Assembly (NCBI RefSeq): GCF_023278565.1 | Contig: NC_064673.1 | Location: 2,170,001 to 2,234,000, forward strand | DNA from: Colletotrichum lupini | Lineage: Eukaryota > Ascomycota > Sordariomycetes > Glomerellales > Glomerellaceae | Length of the DNA: 64,000 nucleotides | Direction: 5' to 3' | In this document: piece by piece, positions 23,225 to 34,958 of the stretch | Layout: each line of letters opens with the position of its first letter | How positions within the stretch are numbered: the stretch's first letter is position 1 | Position numbers and translations under genes: made by a program | Notes under the pieces: generated by a model | What the model was told of the DNA's origin: nothing | The model's database searches: none | What the model saw: only the letters and a program-made list of their open reading frames with translations

Positions 23225-25702
23225 ATGTCGCCAAACGATGACGCCAGCAGCCCCGACTTTGCGCATAGTCACACAAAGAAGTCCCGAGCTTGCACCAATT
23301 GCGCTCGCCTCAAGATACGGTGTCGGTGGCAACCGGGTTCGGAACATAGCGAACACGCCGATTGCATACGGTGAGCAGTTCTGCCTCTGTTGGCTACAGT
23401 TGTGTGTATCTACCAGAGCCCGCTGACATCGCTGGTATGCCAAGCTGCTCCCGCATGAGCATACGATGTCAAGTACCGGAGCCGGTCCCGAGGAAGAAAC
23501 GGGGAAAGTCAAGGTCAGTCCAAAGACCCGATGAATTCACACGGAATGTGTTTTGTTGCATCCTGCTTTTCAAGCTAGCTGCAGATCACCCGGTCCTCCT
23601 TCTCACTTCTCCTCACTGGTGTCTTTGAGCAGAACATGAAGCTAAATGCCTACTCCGTAGTCGTGTAACTGAGCTGGAGAAGAAGATAGATGGCCTAGTC
23701 AGCCTTTTTCAGACACAGCAGCAGTCAGGAGAGACACAAGGGCAGCCGGCAACCGGGCCCAGCCCCAGCAGCGAGGACCCGCGCTTGATGCCATGCACTG
23801 GGTTGACTATACCAGGCGTCACCCATCAAGTAAGCACAGACGCATCTCCAAGTGTTAACAGTTCAGCCGGCACCCAAGATTGTCATTCTATGCCGACTCC
23901 AGAGGCTGGGTTTCCCAGCGGTTCCTATCAGCTCTTGCCGGGGTTCACCATCGCTGCCGAGAAGGCTGAGGAGTACCTTTCCATCTACCGGACGCGTATG
24001 GTTCCCAACTTCCCATTTGTGCCCATCGAGCCCGAAGTTACAGCAAGGGATCTCCACAACCAGAAGCGATTTTTGTTCTGGTGTATTATGCAAGCCATTG
24101 TACCCCAGACAGCCACAGTACAAAAGTCAGTCGACGACTGGGTCCGCAAGCATGCAGCTATGCACATCATAGTTCATAAGGAGAAGAAGATTGAGCTGCT
24201 CCAAGGTTTGATTGTCTATGTCGCCTGGTAAGTGGTAGTAATGAGTCGTTTCTCGATGCATTGGTTCCGGGCCCGTGCTGTTGTCGAAGCGTGATTATCT
24301 GATAATTTTGTATCTTACAGGGGCGATGTCCACCTACAGATGGGTATCAACGCAAACACCCTCCTCCAGCTAGCCATCGGTCTGGTTATGGACATGACCA
24401 TGTACACTCTAGCAGGCCCCGTGAGTTGGATGCCGAAAACCTTATTGAATGATGCGTGGGCAGTCTTGGGACGGGGCGGAAAACAATTCGAAGCACCAAA
24501 ACCAACTCTTGAAGAGCAAAGAGCAATTCTAGGCGGCTATTTCATTGCGTCAAGGTGTGTTACCTTTCGCCCGCTTTTGTATAGTGAAGCGTGGAACGAA
24601 ACTGATCATCTTTGCCAGTGTGCCCGCCGCCATAAGGAGGCACTCGCAGATACAGTATACGCCCCAGATCGCACGATGTTCCAAAGCCATTCGCGAGGCG
24701 GACGCTATACCGACAGATCAGAATCTACTTGCCCTCGTTCGCATGCAACATCTAGGGGACCGCATTCGCGCTGTCTTTCCAAGCCCAGATAGAGAGGAAG
24801 GGGAGCCTCTACCCATCTTTCGGGAACACTTTAGTGCGGTGCTAGCATCACTTCGCAAAGAGATCTGCTCTCTCGAGTCTGAAGAACCCGCCATCAAGAA
24901 GGAGAACCGTAAGTGAACTTCTCGGCAACAAGGAAACGAGCCCACAGTCAATTATACTAACCGTACACGTCGTATAGCAATGGTTTGGGCACACTACGGC
25001 GCACTGATGGTTAGACTATACGAACCATGCATCGGCATGCGAGGAGCCAGCCCTTCGGAGGCTATGTCCGCCATGGAGCAGTTCAGTAGGACCGAGTCAC
25101 TCTGGTTCTGCCACCAGGCGATCCAGATCGCCATGGACGCGCTACTCGCCATCCCGGCTGAAGCATTTGCATATCTACCCTTCAACACCGTTGCAGATGT
25201 AGCACATACAATGATGTCTTCGCACCGACTGCTGTTGGAAGACTCGGCAAGTGATTGGGACGTGATGCTGGCGCGCCAGAAGCTCGACCTTCCCGATATA
25301 GCGCGGCGGTTGGCGGATCGGTTCGAGGAGGCGGACAACGTGGCGCTGATCGTCGGGCAAAAGAGGCGGATCTTCGAGGACGAGAGCTCGCGCTGGGCGA
25401 ATTATGCGTACCGGGCGAGGTGGATCCGTCAGTGGTACCTGAACAAGGTTGTTGGGCAGCCGCCTCAGGAGCAGATGGCGACGGAGCACCAGCAGCAGCA
25501 GGAGCAGCAACAGCAGCAGCAGCAAGCGCAAATGGTCCCTCACGTGGGGATGATGACAGACCCGAACATGTCTTGGCTCGGGGGAGTGGCGATGGACCAG
25601 TCGTTTTGGGAGATTATGATGCTGGATGGGCCTGGACAAATCCCCATTGACGCGTCCATGCTTTTGCCGGACCAGGCCATGTTGCCCGCCATGCAGACTT
25701 AG
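23225..25702 (+). CDS. Zn2Cys6 transcription factor with fungal-specific TF domain
   Basis: Six exons (23225-23370, 23445-23513, 23661-24227, 24321-24554, 24619-24908, 24978-25702) give 676 aa. The binuclear cluster is complete across intron 1: C-x2-C-x6-C-x13-C-x2-C-x6-C (ACTNCARLKIRC, then DCIRCSRMSIRC). A basic linker (RKKRGKS) and a heptad helix RVTELEKKIDGLVSLF, typical of the dimerisation coil, follow. The middle region has the look of the fungal-specific TF domain (FLFWCIMQAIVP, GLVMDMTMYTL). The C-terminus carries a polyglutamine stretch coded by CAG/CAA (about 25489-25532) and an acidic/hydrophobic tail that may activate transcription. It is nuclear and probably dimeric. Its position head-to-head with an efflux pump makes that pump a likely target. 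Intron 2 is 147 bp; its acceptor (CCGTAG) was chosen because it alone rebuilds the coiled-coil frame. Confidence 0.92.
25489..25532 (+). repeat. CAG/CAA polyglutamine tract
   Basis: Glutamine codons interrupted by one Glu give four Q, E, then seven Q in the C-terminal part of the Zn2Cys6 protein. Mixed CAG and CAA codons make it fairly stable. Such tracts vary between strains and often lie in activation regions. Confidence 0.8.
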
Positions 25703-26263
25703 CATCGCACCTATTGATCGGCTAAGGGCCTTCACTTTCACAATTTTTGCCCGTCTCTGAATCTTTCGATGACTACCCTAGTGTGGTAGCTTGGCTTTGG
25801 CAAGAGATAGGAAAGATTCCGGCACAGGAAGGTGGCAGTTTTGCAAGGGTATGGCGGGTCTGAAGACACTCTGAACTCAAGCCCAAACAGGATTTGATGC
25901 ATTTGGTAGTTTAAGGCGCGTGTCTCTGCTTTGTGAGCTGGTTCCACTCTCGAAACGAGCGGGAGTTATATCAGTTTGTCGTTCTTTCTGAGAAGTGCTC
26001 GAAATAATCTAGAAGAAGAATTGGGTACAGCTTACGACAACGTTTCTAAATGAGGATAGCATCCGTGGAGTCGGGAAATACATACGTCGTCTCAAGTTTT
26101 GCCTTGATCTCGACATGACTCAAGCTGTGCTAAGATTGCGAGCCGTATACGGTCTTAGTGAGAATGCCTATGCGATAATATGTCATCTCCCATTCATGGG
26201 GTTTATCGAGGGCGAGTTGGGAATCTTGCTGACAGAACCTAGCATTCAATAGTATGAGAGACA
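25703..26263. other. Intergenic flank between regulator and retrotransposon
   Basis: The 3' flank of the transcription-factor gene, of ordinary composition up to the target duplication at 26264. No gene is seen. Confidence 0.45.
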
Positions 26264-26268
26264 CGTAC

Positions 26269-26473
26269 TGTTAGTATCCCTATTATAGGGTAGTTAGTTC
26301 GAACCGTAGTTAACGAAGAGATTAATTAAACTATATAAATATCTGCGTAGTAAGTATAAAAAGGAGGTTCTAACCGTAGGTTAGGCTAGCTATAATAATC
26401 GTAAATAGGGCCCCTAATTAGCCCCTATATAGTCGGCTATATACCGCGGTCGAATTAGACTTCTAGTCCGATA
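26269..26473 (-). repeat. LTR, left copy (3' LTR of the minus-strand element)
   Basis: This 205-bp LTR starts TGTTAGTATCCC on the plus strand and ends TCCGATA, where TCCGACA is expected. It is the same length as the right copy. It is less mutated in its first ~80 bp (outer side) and more mutated in the rest. Confidence 0.92.
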
Positions 26474-29400
26474 CTAACTTTCTCTTTTTTTTATTAATTT
26501 AACTATTATGGTTAGAGGTATAATTCGACCTCGGGCCCGTTTATTAAGTCGTCTCCTTTTCCCCTTTTTCTCTACTCTTTTCGTATAACCTATCCCTCTA
26601 TTTATATAATAACTTTTCTACTACTTACGAATTACTTTAATCCCTTATTTAGTACTAGTTTTATAAAAGCGTCTATAAGGTTATTTTTATTATTAATCTA
26701 ATAGATCTTAAGTATCTTGCGCCTTTCTTACGATTACCTAAGGGCTATAATATTAATTATAAGCCTCTTTTCTTTCGTCGTTTTTAATTTAATAAGGTAT
26801 TCGTATAACGAGTAGGAATCTATATAGATAACCGTTAGAATAGGTAAAAGGCTAATTCGATCGGTAATTCTTTTTAGTATTATTAAAATTATATAAGAGA
26901 GGTTAACGCCGTTAATTATACTATAAACCTCTAACGCTAATATACTTCTTATTACCCGCTTACTTTTAGTTAATAAGTAATAGATTATATTACTATATAT
27001 AGTAAATTCGCTCTTACTTATACTCTCGTTAGCTAGGATAATAATATACCCTAATTATAAAGTAAGGTCGTTATTATTTATAAATAACCTATTAACGAAG
27101 ATATAAAGCTTATTAATTATAAGGTTAATCGGGTAGTAAATAAGACCTCGATCGAGATTCGTTTACTACTACTTAAGCCGCTTATTAAGTACTTTAACGT
27201 CTCGTTTAGTTAGATTTATAACCTACGCTACCTTAGCGTAATTAAAAGTTACCTCGGGCTAATAAATATTCGTAATATATACCCCTCGCGCGAGCTTAGT
27301 CTTATATTACTTCTTAATATTAGTTATATTTAGATTAACGAGGTTAATCTTCTCGCCCTGCCCCTTTTATTAAAAAACGACGGTTTCTTTTTTAATTATA
27401 AGAATCCCGTTATTAAATACTAGGGGGGTATTTATTATAAAGACCTTTTTTAGCTTCGCTATAAAGCCCGCTTTCTAAAGCTCTTTATTCTCTTTTTTTA
27501 TAAAGTTAATATTAAATAGGCTTAATATATTATCAGTCTATATTCCGACGATCCTAAATTAGTTACTTTTATACTCCGCGACTAGTAAGCACGGGTCGTA
27601 TATAGAAGTAACTATTAATAGTTAATTAATATAAAAATCGTAGTAGGTAGCCCACTAATAAGTACCCGATTCTACGAGCCTATATAATAGCTTAAGCACT
27701 TTAATAATCGTGCCTTCTAGGTACTTACTAACTATTTCCTTTAGTAAATAGGCTAGGATTTTCTTTATAAGCCCTATAGCCGATTAGGTATAGGCCTAGG
27801 TAATATCACGGCTTTAAATCTCGTATCCCTTCTTCCGTAGCAATGCTATTAATACTATTATTAATCGTTAGCTATAGCGCTATATAATAAGTAATTATAT
27901 AAGTAGCGTCGCTTTTTCGACGTCGCCGTACCCCTAAATTACGTATCTAAACTTCTCGTACGGCTAGGGTATTCTTTTCCTTTTAATCTTACGAACTATT
28001 CGTAATTTAAATATATAGAGGTTTATATATTTTTCTAAGTCGTATAAGATAAATCGATAGACCCCTCGATCGTAAAGAGTATTTGCTTCGATAAGATCTA
28101 ATCCCTTATATAGCTTTTTAATAGTTATAATTACGCTTTCTTTACGTAGTTTAACTACTAGCTCGAAATCGGCTTTCTCTTTTACTATATAAAAAGTATT
28201 AATTACCTCGTTATTAGTAATAAATTACTACGTTAAGGCTTACCGTCGTGGTCTTTTGCGACGTCTCGCTAGTAATATTAGTGCCCTTTTAGTAATATCC
28301 TCTTCCTTGTCGTTTATTAATACTACTACGACGATTTTATTAAGGATAATTTCCTATGCCTCTACCGCGGGTTATATAATTTCCCCTAGCTCTTCTTTTT
28401 TTTATAAGTTAGAAATCACCTCGTTAGGATCTATATAGTACGGTCTAACTATTATAATTAATACTTCGAGTAGCTAGTCGCGATCTCTCATAACTATATA
28501 AGAGCGCTCGTTAATAAAAATTAACTAATATAGCCCAGCCTACTATTAAGTAATTTCGCGCTATACTCGTATATCCGAATTTAGTAATATATCTAAATTA
28601 TCCCCTATATCGGGCCTATTACGTATAGTAATTACTTCGTTAACTTACTTTCTTATACTTATTTTACGTAGTACTTATATTACTTTTTTAACTACTTAGG
28701 CTCGTTAGCTTATGCTTAGTAACGGTAGCGAGGCTAAGGTCGTTCTTAAATATACTCTAAATACTAATAGCGTTAGTATAAGTCCGTTAGGCCCTATAGT
28801 ATCGTTATAATATTTAAGTACTATCTAGAGGTATTCGTCGTTAGTAAAATCCGGATTTTCCTTTTTAATAATTCTAAACGCCCTTTTTAACTACTAGTGT
28901 ACCCTTTTTACCTTTTTAATACTATAATACGCTTTAACGGGTACGACTTTTAGCTATATACCGTAGGCCGTCGTATTATCCCTAAATTCTATTAACTTAA
29001 AACTAGTGCTAGCGTCGGTTCTAATACTATCTAGCGGTCCTTAGTATATATCGATCTAGCTTTTTCGTAGGGCTACTTATACTATTTTTATTTATAAATC
29101 CCGGAGGAATTGCCCTATTTAAAAAGACGTAGATACGTCGATTATATATAGTACTAGCTAACTATTTAAGTAGAAGATATTAACGACTATTTTCTAATTA
29201 AAATTAAGCTTATTACGCAATTTAAACTTAAATCTACGTGGGCTCTGCGCATTTATTTAGTATTAATAATATACTTTCGTTAACTACTCTAGCGCCCCTA
29301 TTTCGATATTATTATTACCTAATTACTTTAAGAAGTTATATAGCTTCGTAACCAACGGGTACCCGAATCTTTAGTATAATTTTCTAAGCTTACTTTCCGT

Positions 29401-32400
29401 TAAGTAATTAATCGACTTTATATTATTAATAAGCTTTATAAACGTATACCCCTATTGTCGTTCGATTACCTCGAAGTGCTTACTACTAGAGATTCTATTC
29501 CTCGTATTATCGAATATAATACTTAGTCGATTTATATTTTTTAAATATAGGAGAAATAGGGTATTAATAAGTAAAATATAGAAAGTTATCGTTCCGAAGT
29601 GCGTTTCTATTTCTATTATACCTAGGGCGACGATTTCTTTACTTAGGCTAAAACTAATCCTCGTAATACCCGCTATTAACGTATTAAGCGTTACTAATAC
29701 GATCTTTTATAGCGCTTAGAATTACCTTTTTCCTTTAGTTAACTATTACGATACCCTAGTATTTAGGATAATCCTATAGAAATTATCTAGGCCGTACTTT
29801 TTACTCGTATAGAATACTTATATAAGCTTAGTATTCGAGGGATCTAAGTAGTATAAAAAGGACCCCTCTAGCTACCCCTAGATTTACTTAGTACTATATT
29901 CCTTTTTTTTAGATATCGAGAGAGATAGCGTCTTCTCCTTAATCGTTAAGAAAATGGGCTTTGGCCTTATTAAATTTGCCCTTTTAACTACTTCTATATC
30001 CGTTATTTAAGGGACCTTTTTTTATTATTTATAAATAAAAGCCTACTTATTAAGAGCCTTTACTACTCTCTATTCGTTTAGCTTTATATATTTTCTAAAG
30101 GCTAACGGGGTAAAAAAAGAGTAGTTAATATCGTCGATTTTGTTATAATCTAATTCGTTAATATAGGAGGTAAGATCTTCCTTATTTTCTAAATCTCTTA
30201 TAAGAGGTATATATTTTAAGCTACTACTTTAGCTACCGTCGCTAAGTTCTATACCCCCGGATCTGCCCTTATATATAACGAGGAATTAGTTAAACCGACG
30301 AGGGCTAGTTTTACTATTTACTACCCTCGACTTTTTATATTATTCGTATAATTTAATATGCTCTTCCTTAGAGTAGTTACTTAACTAATATCTATCCTTT
30401 TTATAAATATAGTATTACTTTTTTTATTACCCTACTTATAAGTTAAATCTCTACTTATTTAACGAATCTAGGCCTTTTTACTAACGATTACCGTATCTAG
30501 CCTCTTTTCCTTTTTTATTATACGTTCGATCGACTTAATATTATTAATAAGGGCCGTCGTATACTTAGAGGTAGGTTTAGCGTAGTATTCTCGCTTTAAT
30601 ATTAAAACTAGATCTTAGCCTCGAGTAGAGCGTTTTATAATCTTTAAGTACTTAGTATAGGGTAATCTTTATTTTTAATATATGCTAAATTATAATATAA
30701 AAATATCCGACTTTCTACTCGTTTATCCCCTTATTTAGCTAAGTTTTTACTAGCTTATTAATTTAATCGATAAGCTCTTTAAGGATCTTTACTCGTAATT
30801 TACCCTCTATTATCCTAGCTATAGATATAAAAAAAATCGCTCGTAGCTTAAATAGGAGCTCTAGGTTCTTATTATAGGTTTTAAAGCGGCTTCGGATTAC
30901 GTTAATTATACTAAAAAAGTCGTTTTGATCGAGATTACGTACCGCTTCGTAGTAATAATTAGAGGCTTTGCTTATGAGTACGATATTAATTACTAAATAG
31001 TATTAGTGTTCCCTAATTCCGACTTTTTCGTAATAATTATAAAACATCGTTAGGGTTTCTTATAAGACCTTATACTTCCCCCTAGAGTATAATTTCTCTT
31101 TTGGGAAGATCTTTTTAAGGTCTATAAATTGCCTCGTATTTACTACTAGACTTTTAGTATCTATATACTAACCCTACGTCGCTACGTATTATTAATAATT
31201 TCGGGTCGTCTACCTCTTTTCTTATTAACTAATCGGCGCCGAATTTCGTATTAATAGCGGTAACGAGTTATAGATCGAAATAAGTAGAATTATCGATTAT
31301 CGTATTTCTAGTACTATATTTTACCCCAGTATATCCTTTTATAACGACAGATTTCCGTTAGTAATTATAGGGAGGAAATCTAGGTCGTTTACCCTTTTTC
31401 TAAATTCGTTAAAATAATTATACGCTCTATCGACCTATACCTAGTTCTATAATACGAATTCCTCCTCTATAATTATTACTATTAGTATTTTATATAGCTC
31501 TTGCGATTATAATTACGCTAGTAATACTCCTCGCCCGTAGAGGAATTTATTAACTACTTTCATAATTCTTAAGCTTACGTTTGCGAACTATTCGTTTAGT
31601 TAATAGCTAAGGTCGTTTACGATCTCGTAAAATAGGGGTTACCCCTATAGCCCCTTTTTTTTATAAACCTTAGTTAAATAGATTAATACCGCATTAATTT
31701 ACTTACTATTAAGCTAATCCGCAATTCTATATATCTACGTCCCCTAATAATCCGGGTTAATATTTACCTACTTATAAAAGATTAGGATTCTATCTAGGAT
31801 CGGGTTTCGTCCTCTTCTTTTTTACCCTAATTCGCTAAGGGTCGTGCTCTAGCTTATGCTTATATTAATAATCGCTAGCGTATTTAATTTTAATAAGGAT
31901 ATATTTAATCCGCGCGCGGGTCATAGCAAATCCGTACTTTTACTATTTAACGAATTTATTAAGGTCTAGGAGATTCCTACTTCCTCTTACTATCTCGCTA
32001 CTACTCTCGTTTTTACTATTTTTAGTTATTATTACTACCTTTTTAGATCGCTAGCTATCGTACTTATTAAGATCCTCCTTTTCGTTTAGTAAAAAAGGGT
32101 AGGTTTTAGTAGTTCTTTTTAATAATAGTAGTAATAAACGTTTATATTACTATAAGAAGATATAGTAATTAGTCTCGGGATCTTTATTAGTTACCGATTT
32201 CTACTATCCCGTATATTTTTAGCCTCTTAAGCCTCGTACTCTTTATAATCTCTAAATAGCTTCCTTAGTTAATTTCTAATCGCGGGCCGGCTATAGAAAA
32301 GTCGTTTAGTAAAAAAGCTACTCGGGGCGACGGTAAAAGGCTAGTTGCTCAAGCGGTTCCGTTAATTAATATAGTTTAATATAATAAACGTCGACCTCTC

Positions 32401-32584
32401 GTAAATAATAAAGGGCTATAATTACTTAATTCCGTACGGTATTTAAAAATCGCCTCCTTTTTTATTTATTTTTATAAGGTTAATTAGTACGAATCTCCTA
32501 TCCTATGCAGTATTAAGAGGTCGTCTTTTTTATATATCGAGATACCTTACCGATTTACGATAATAGAATTTAACTACTAATTAG

Positions 32585-32789
32585 TATTAGTATCCCTATT
32601 ATAAAGTAGTTAGTTCGAACTATAGTTAACGAAGAGATTAATTAAATTATATAAATATCTATGTAGTAGGTGTAAAAAGGAGGTTCTAACCGTAGGTTGG
32701 GCTGGCTATGATAATCGTAAATAGGGCCCCTAATTGGCCCCTGCGCAGTCGGCTATATGCCGCGGTCGAATTGGACTTCCAATCCGACA
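32585..32789 (-). repeat. LTR, right copy (5' LTR of the minus-strand element)
   Basis: This 205-bp copy starts TATTAGTATCCC (TG changed to TA) and ends TCCGACA on the plus strand. Its first ~80 bp are more mutated than in the left copy, while the outer ~120 bp keep G and C where the left copy has A and T. Confidence 0.92.
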
Positions 32790-32794
32790 CGTAT

Positions 32795-34958
32795 ATCTAC
32801 CTTAATTAAGAATAATTGTACAGAGACGTTCTGATTGTACGTTGTGAACAGCCAGAGTCCTCAACGACAAAATCGCGCACCTTGCTTCGCCAGAGTGGTG
32901 ATGGCTGTTCAACACCAACAACAGCAACAGTTGGTGAAGTAGTATTCACCCCGGTTCACGAACGGCAGGGTGGGCAAGGTTTGTTACTAGTCGTCTTGGA
33001 AGATTTCCACTTTATTGAATGCAGTCCAGCCGGTTCCCGCATTCATGCCGTTCTCTCTGCGCATTCCCGATCTTAGTCAAAATTCCTACGCGATAGCAGG
33101 GAAATCTGTACCCGAAATCTCTTTGCTGATAGGTGGAAGAGACACGAGGGCGAGAAAGGTTTACTGGGCTCGCATGTTCCCTTGCCGCAGTTGAAGGGAC
33201 AAGATCTACGGTAAGTACGCTGCCTTGCTAAATATCCCTCTCATCACTTGCAGCTGCCAACTAAAGGGCCACGGACACGTCTTCTCGGCAGCTAAATCAG
33301 TGCTACATCCCGTCGGCCAGGTCTGTGGAGATGTGGTTATCCTAGATGCGGATCATCGTACCCGCCAAGTCTCTCGGCGGTTAATAGTGCGGTCCACATT
33401 ACAAGTTAAAAGTCGCTGGTGATTGGCTTACTTCGCGAGGTGAAGTGTATGAGCAACTCTGACTAGCCACCTGATAGCGGTCCGCCGTCTCTACACGCCA
33501 GTTTTCATCTCCGGAACGGTGGGGGGGGGAGGCGTGATTCCGTTCTCAGTCGTGGGGCCATAGACCAAGAAGCGGCCAAGGAATCTGAGATACAGAGTGC
33601 ACACCCGTGTGGTAGTGAGCGTGGGGTTCGAGGCTGTGATCCTGGCGTGGCCGGGGTCCCGGTCTTCGGCACGCTGGCGTCAAGAATGGACGCTCATGAA
33701 TCTTGAGCTAATGGAATTTACAGCTGCTAGTCTCTTGATTTGAAGAAGTGGTCTTGTTAAGCTAGCTAAACTTTCGTTTTATTCTTGTATGTACTTGCGG
33801 ATATGGATCACGGGTGAAAAGCCAAACCCCGCAAAGTCTGTCCGGAGAATCCGGGGTAGCTAATTGAACTCTGGTGAGCCATACTATTTATACGATAGAC
33901 CCTATCACACCCGGGTGATTGGGGATTCTGAGGGACCGAGGAATGAACTCAAAACGGTATGCAAATTGCTCAATAATTTGGAGACTTGCCTCTTGTTATT
34001 TGCTCGACTCAATCGCCACATGTGAAAAATTGAATGATGCATCAGCATCAACCTGCCCCTAATGCTCACAGCCATATGTGTACCCTGAATCGGGCCGCAA
34101 AACAGTCAAACCTTCTCGATCTGAAACCAATGTTACCGCTAAACCAGCGTGATCTACATCAAGAGACTGATGTGGTCTTTACCATGGAAAGGGAGAGCGC
34201 CAACTTCCTCAGCTTTGATTTCGGCACCCCACCCTGCCCGTTCAACCAGCGGGGCCGGTTCTAGTTAACTAGTGCAACGTCATGTATATTTCTTGTGCTC
34301 TGATTGGTCTTCACTAGGGCCAAAGGCCGGTCTGGGAATAGTTCGCTTGGCTCATTCGCAAGTATCTGGCTCACTGCTCCTTGAGCTTGACTAGGGCATG
34401 GAGTGTGATGTGTTAGAGAACTGCTGTTTTGAGTGTAGACATATCGGTGCTGGGAAAGCTTGCATCAACACCGACACAGCACGACAGATCTAGAATAGCG
34501 AACAATCCATTATCATAACGATATTAAAGGGATATTCTCTGAACTTTGGTCTATGTGAGGTGGTTTCTAAAGTTTATTCCGCTCTTCCAAGATAGTACCG
34601 TCACAACGTGCCGGCGCTGAAGTCCCCCACCTCGGAACCCCCTCGTCCCCCACTCCGGCAGCTATGCAGTTTAAGGTTGCATGGTTGTGACCCCCAGTGG
34701 ATATTCCGGGGGGGAATCTGGGGTAGTGTCGGTGGAACGCTATTCGGCCCAACCCCAGAGAGTCAAGTTAGACAATTGAAGGGAATTATTGAAAAGGACG
34801 GTGCAGAAGCGAGAGTTTGGAATCATACGAACATCAGACCATCTCACTCTGATGATTTTGGGGCGATTCTCCAAAGGTCGACGTGCACATTAGACACCAG
34901 TAACCAACTTGATCAAGAAAATCAACCCACTTTCACCCAATCTAGAAGGCAGAAGAGA
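32795..34958. other. Intergenic, no supported gene
   Basis: The flank between the retrotransposon and the next MFS gene, of normal composition. Small plus-strand frames (for example 32816-33076) show no domain. The region just before 34959 is open in frame with the MFS gene but looks non-conserved, so I treat it as 5' UTR. Confidence 0.4.

Larger units (their letters stand above)
26264..32794 (-). mobile_element. Ty1/copia LTR retrotransposon, RIP-mutated, complete ends
   Basis: The element spans 26269-32789 (6521 bp) between two 205-bp direct LTRs, with target duplications CGTAC (26264-26268) and CGTAT (32790-32794). The interior is extremely TA-rich and full of stops. Translating the minus strand by eye through the stops still shows a copia order: a segment before RT (28110-28050), RT pieces such as KVLKPLYGLVESGTYWW (near 27710-27660) and YDPCLLV (near 27600), then RNase H DSYSLYEYLIKLKTTKEKRL (near 26825-26760). 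Orientation is therefore minus. The domain order (RNase H after RT, next to the LTR) and wording fit fungal Copia polyproteins; the integrase should lie at higher coordinates but I did not resolve it. All differences between the LTRs that I noted are transitions, as RIP predicts. No functional protein can be made. Confidence 0.93.

Noticed and set aside
14676..25702. Secondary metabolite gene cluster
   Set aside because: No PKS, NRPS, terpene cyclase, DMATS or other backbone enzyme is present in the window; the SnoaL-like gene alone does not imply a polyketide pathway.
28256..28438. 60-codon plus-strand frame inside the TA-rich block
   Set aside because: It is antisense to the copia polyprotein remnants and lies in RIP-mutated DNA; a chance frame.
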